NCBI GenBank assembly: GCA_023229065.1
Contig: JALNZZ010000111.1
Span: 1-6,830, forward strand
DNA length: 6,830 bases
Source of the DNA: Porticoccaceae bacterium
GTDB lineage: Bacteria > Pseudomonadota > Gammaproteobacteria > Pseudomonadales > Porticoccaceae
Direction of reading: 5' to 3'
The translations under genes and the position numbers were made by a program. The notes below the pieces were generated by a model, which saw only the letters and a program-made list of their open reading frames with translations, did not search any database and was not told the origin of the DNA. Shown here in pieces: positions 6,515 to 6,830 of this stretch; within the stretch, counting starts at the first letter, position 1; each line of letters starts with the position of its first letter.

Positions 6515-6637
6515 CAGGCGGGCCAAAGCCACGAGACCTGTACAGAAAATGTGTTCCTCAGCCTTTTGAGCAATAGAATAATGTCAGTCGCCACCTAGAC
6601 TGAAAACCTGTATTCTTTGCCCCCTTGATTTAGGGAT

Positions 6638-6642
6638 GAGGA
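6638..6642 (+). promoter_or_regulatory. Ribosome binding site supporting the GTG start of exoD
   Basis: GAGGA, 6 bases before the GTG at 6649. The first in-frame ATG is at codon 12, deep in the polar N-terminus and without a comparable site, so GTG is preferred. Confidence 0.65.
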
Positions 6643-6648
6643 TAATCG

Positions 6649-6830
6649 GTGAGCAAAGGCCGCGACTTCGATGATACAGAGATGTGCACCAGCGATATGC
6701 TGGAGCATGTAGTAAACAGTATCGACAGCGAGCACATCACGCTGCGTGAGATTGTCAAATTGCTGGGTGAGCAGGGACTGCTACTGATCTGCGCGCTGCT
6801 TTCCCTGCCTTTTTTGTTTCCGATTTCCAT
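6649..6830 (+). CDS. exoD: ExoD-family membrane protein (N-terminal part, cut by window edge)
   Basis: Only 60 codons are present before the window ends. From the GTG at 6649 the frame reads a polar stretch of about 30 residues, then HITLREIVKLLGEQGLLL followed by a hydrophobic segment with ALLSLPFLFPI. That pattern, a helix LxELxxxLGExG leading into a membrane segment containing LPxLxPxP-like residues, is the recognisable N-terminus of ExoD-family proteins. These are inner-membrane proteins named from a Sinorhizobium exopolysaccharide locus; their biochemical role is not settled. The start is set by GAGGA at 6638-6642, 6 bases from the GTG. An ATG at 6636 in another frame stops after 12 codons. 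Most of the protein lies outside the window, so the family call is fairly but not fully sure. Confidence 0.75.
   Translation, partial: MSKGRDFDDTEMCTSDMLEHVVNSIDSEHITLREIVKLLGEQGLLLICALLSLPFLFPIS

Larger units (their letters stand above)
6467..6648. other. Intergenic region between transglycosylase and exoD
   Basis: 182 bases without a gene. It contains two small hairpins just after the transglycosylase stop, an 8-base palindrome CTGTACAG at 6538-6545, an AT-richer stretch from about 6541, and a weak promoter pair TCGCCA (6588-6593), 17-base spacer, TATTCT (6611-6616), each 4 of 6, that could drive exoD. Confidence 0.7.

Noticed and set aside
6538..6545. Palindrome CTGTACAG, reminiscent of half-sites of a LexA box.
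   Set aside because: A gammaproteobacterial LexA box is CTGT, 8 bases, ACAG; here the halves are directly joined, and nothing nearby is an SOS gene.
1..6830. Search by eye for CRISPR repeats, insertion-sequence ends, tRNA or rRNA, attachment sites, toxin-antitoxin or phage-defence genes.
   Set aside because: None seen. Genes are tightly packed housekeeping types with similar codon use, and there are no direct-repeat arrays or transposase motifs, so I do not claim a new system here.

Overview
This window reads as an ordinary chromosomal housekeeping segment of a GC-rich, probably free-living gammaproteobacterium. The main evidence is a full-length RapA (RNA polymerase-recycling Swi2/Snf2 ATPase) that aligns by eye along its whole length with the Escherichia coli protein. 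It sits beside an RhlE-type DEAD-box helicase, a periplasmic MltB-type lytic transglycosylase and an ExoD-family protein. The genus cannot be fixed from the sequence alone; a marine Cellvibrionales-like lineage is a guess.

Layout. Bases 1-474 (minus) hold the N-terminal 158 codons of an RhlE-like helicase that runs off the left edge. Its start codon overlaps by 4 bases (ATGA) the stop of a 166-residue exported protein (471-971, minus), so the two form one leftward operon. A divergent promoter region (about 972-1143) separates this operon from rapA (1144-4089, plus; TTG start preferred). rapA is followed after 23 bases by a 169-residue protein of unknown function (4113-4622, plus, TTG start with a good ribosome binding site), very likely in the same transcript. 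A small [2Fe-2S] ferredoxin (4662-4961, minus) converges on it. A 317-base divergent spacer with a strong hairpin follows, then the secreted lytic transglycosylase with a C-terminal peptidoglycan-binding domain (5279-6466, plus). After 182 bases without a gene comes the start of an ExoD-family membrane protein (6649 onward, plus), which runs off the right edge.

How the genes relate. RapA and the RhlE-like helicase are both nucleic-acid remodelling ATPases acting on RNA polymerase or RNA, and they are divergently transcribed. The transglycosylase and ExoD are envelope or surface functions. No pathway links the whole window. I see no mobile element, CRISPR array, tRNA, rRNA, toxin-antitoxin pair or defence cassette. 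The points worth a second look are small: the rapA start and a possible promoter lying inside the longer open frame, the uncharacterised gene behind rapA, the ATGA-coupled exported protein and helicase, and the hairpin between divergent genes.
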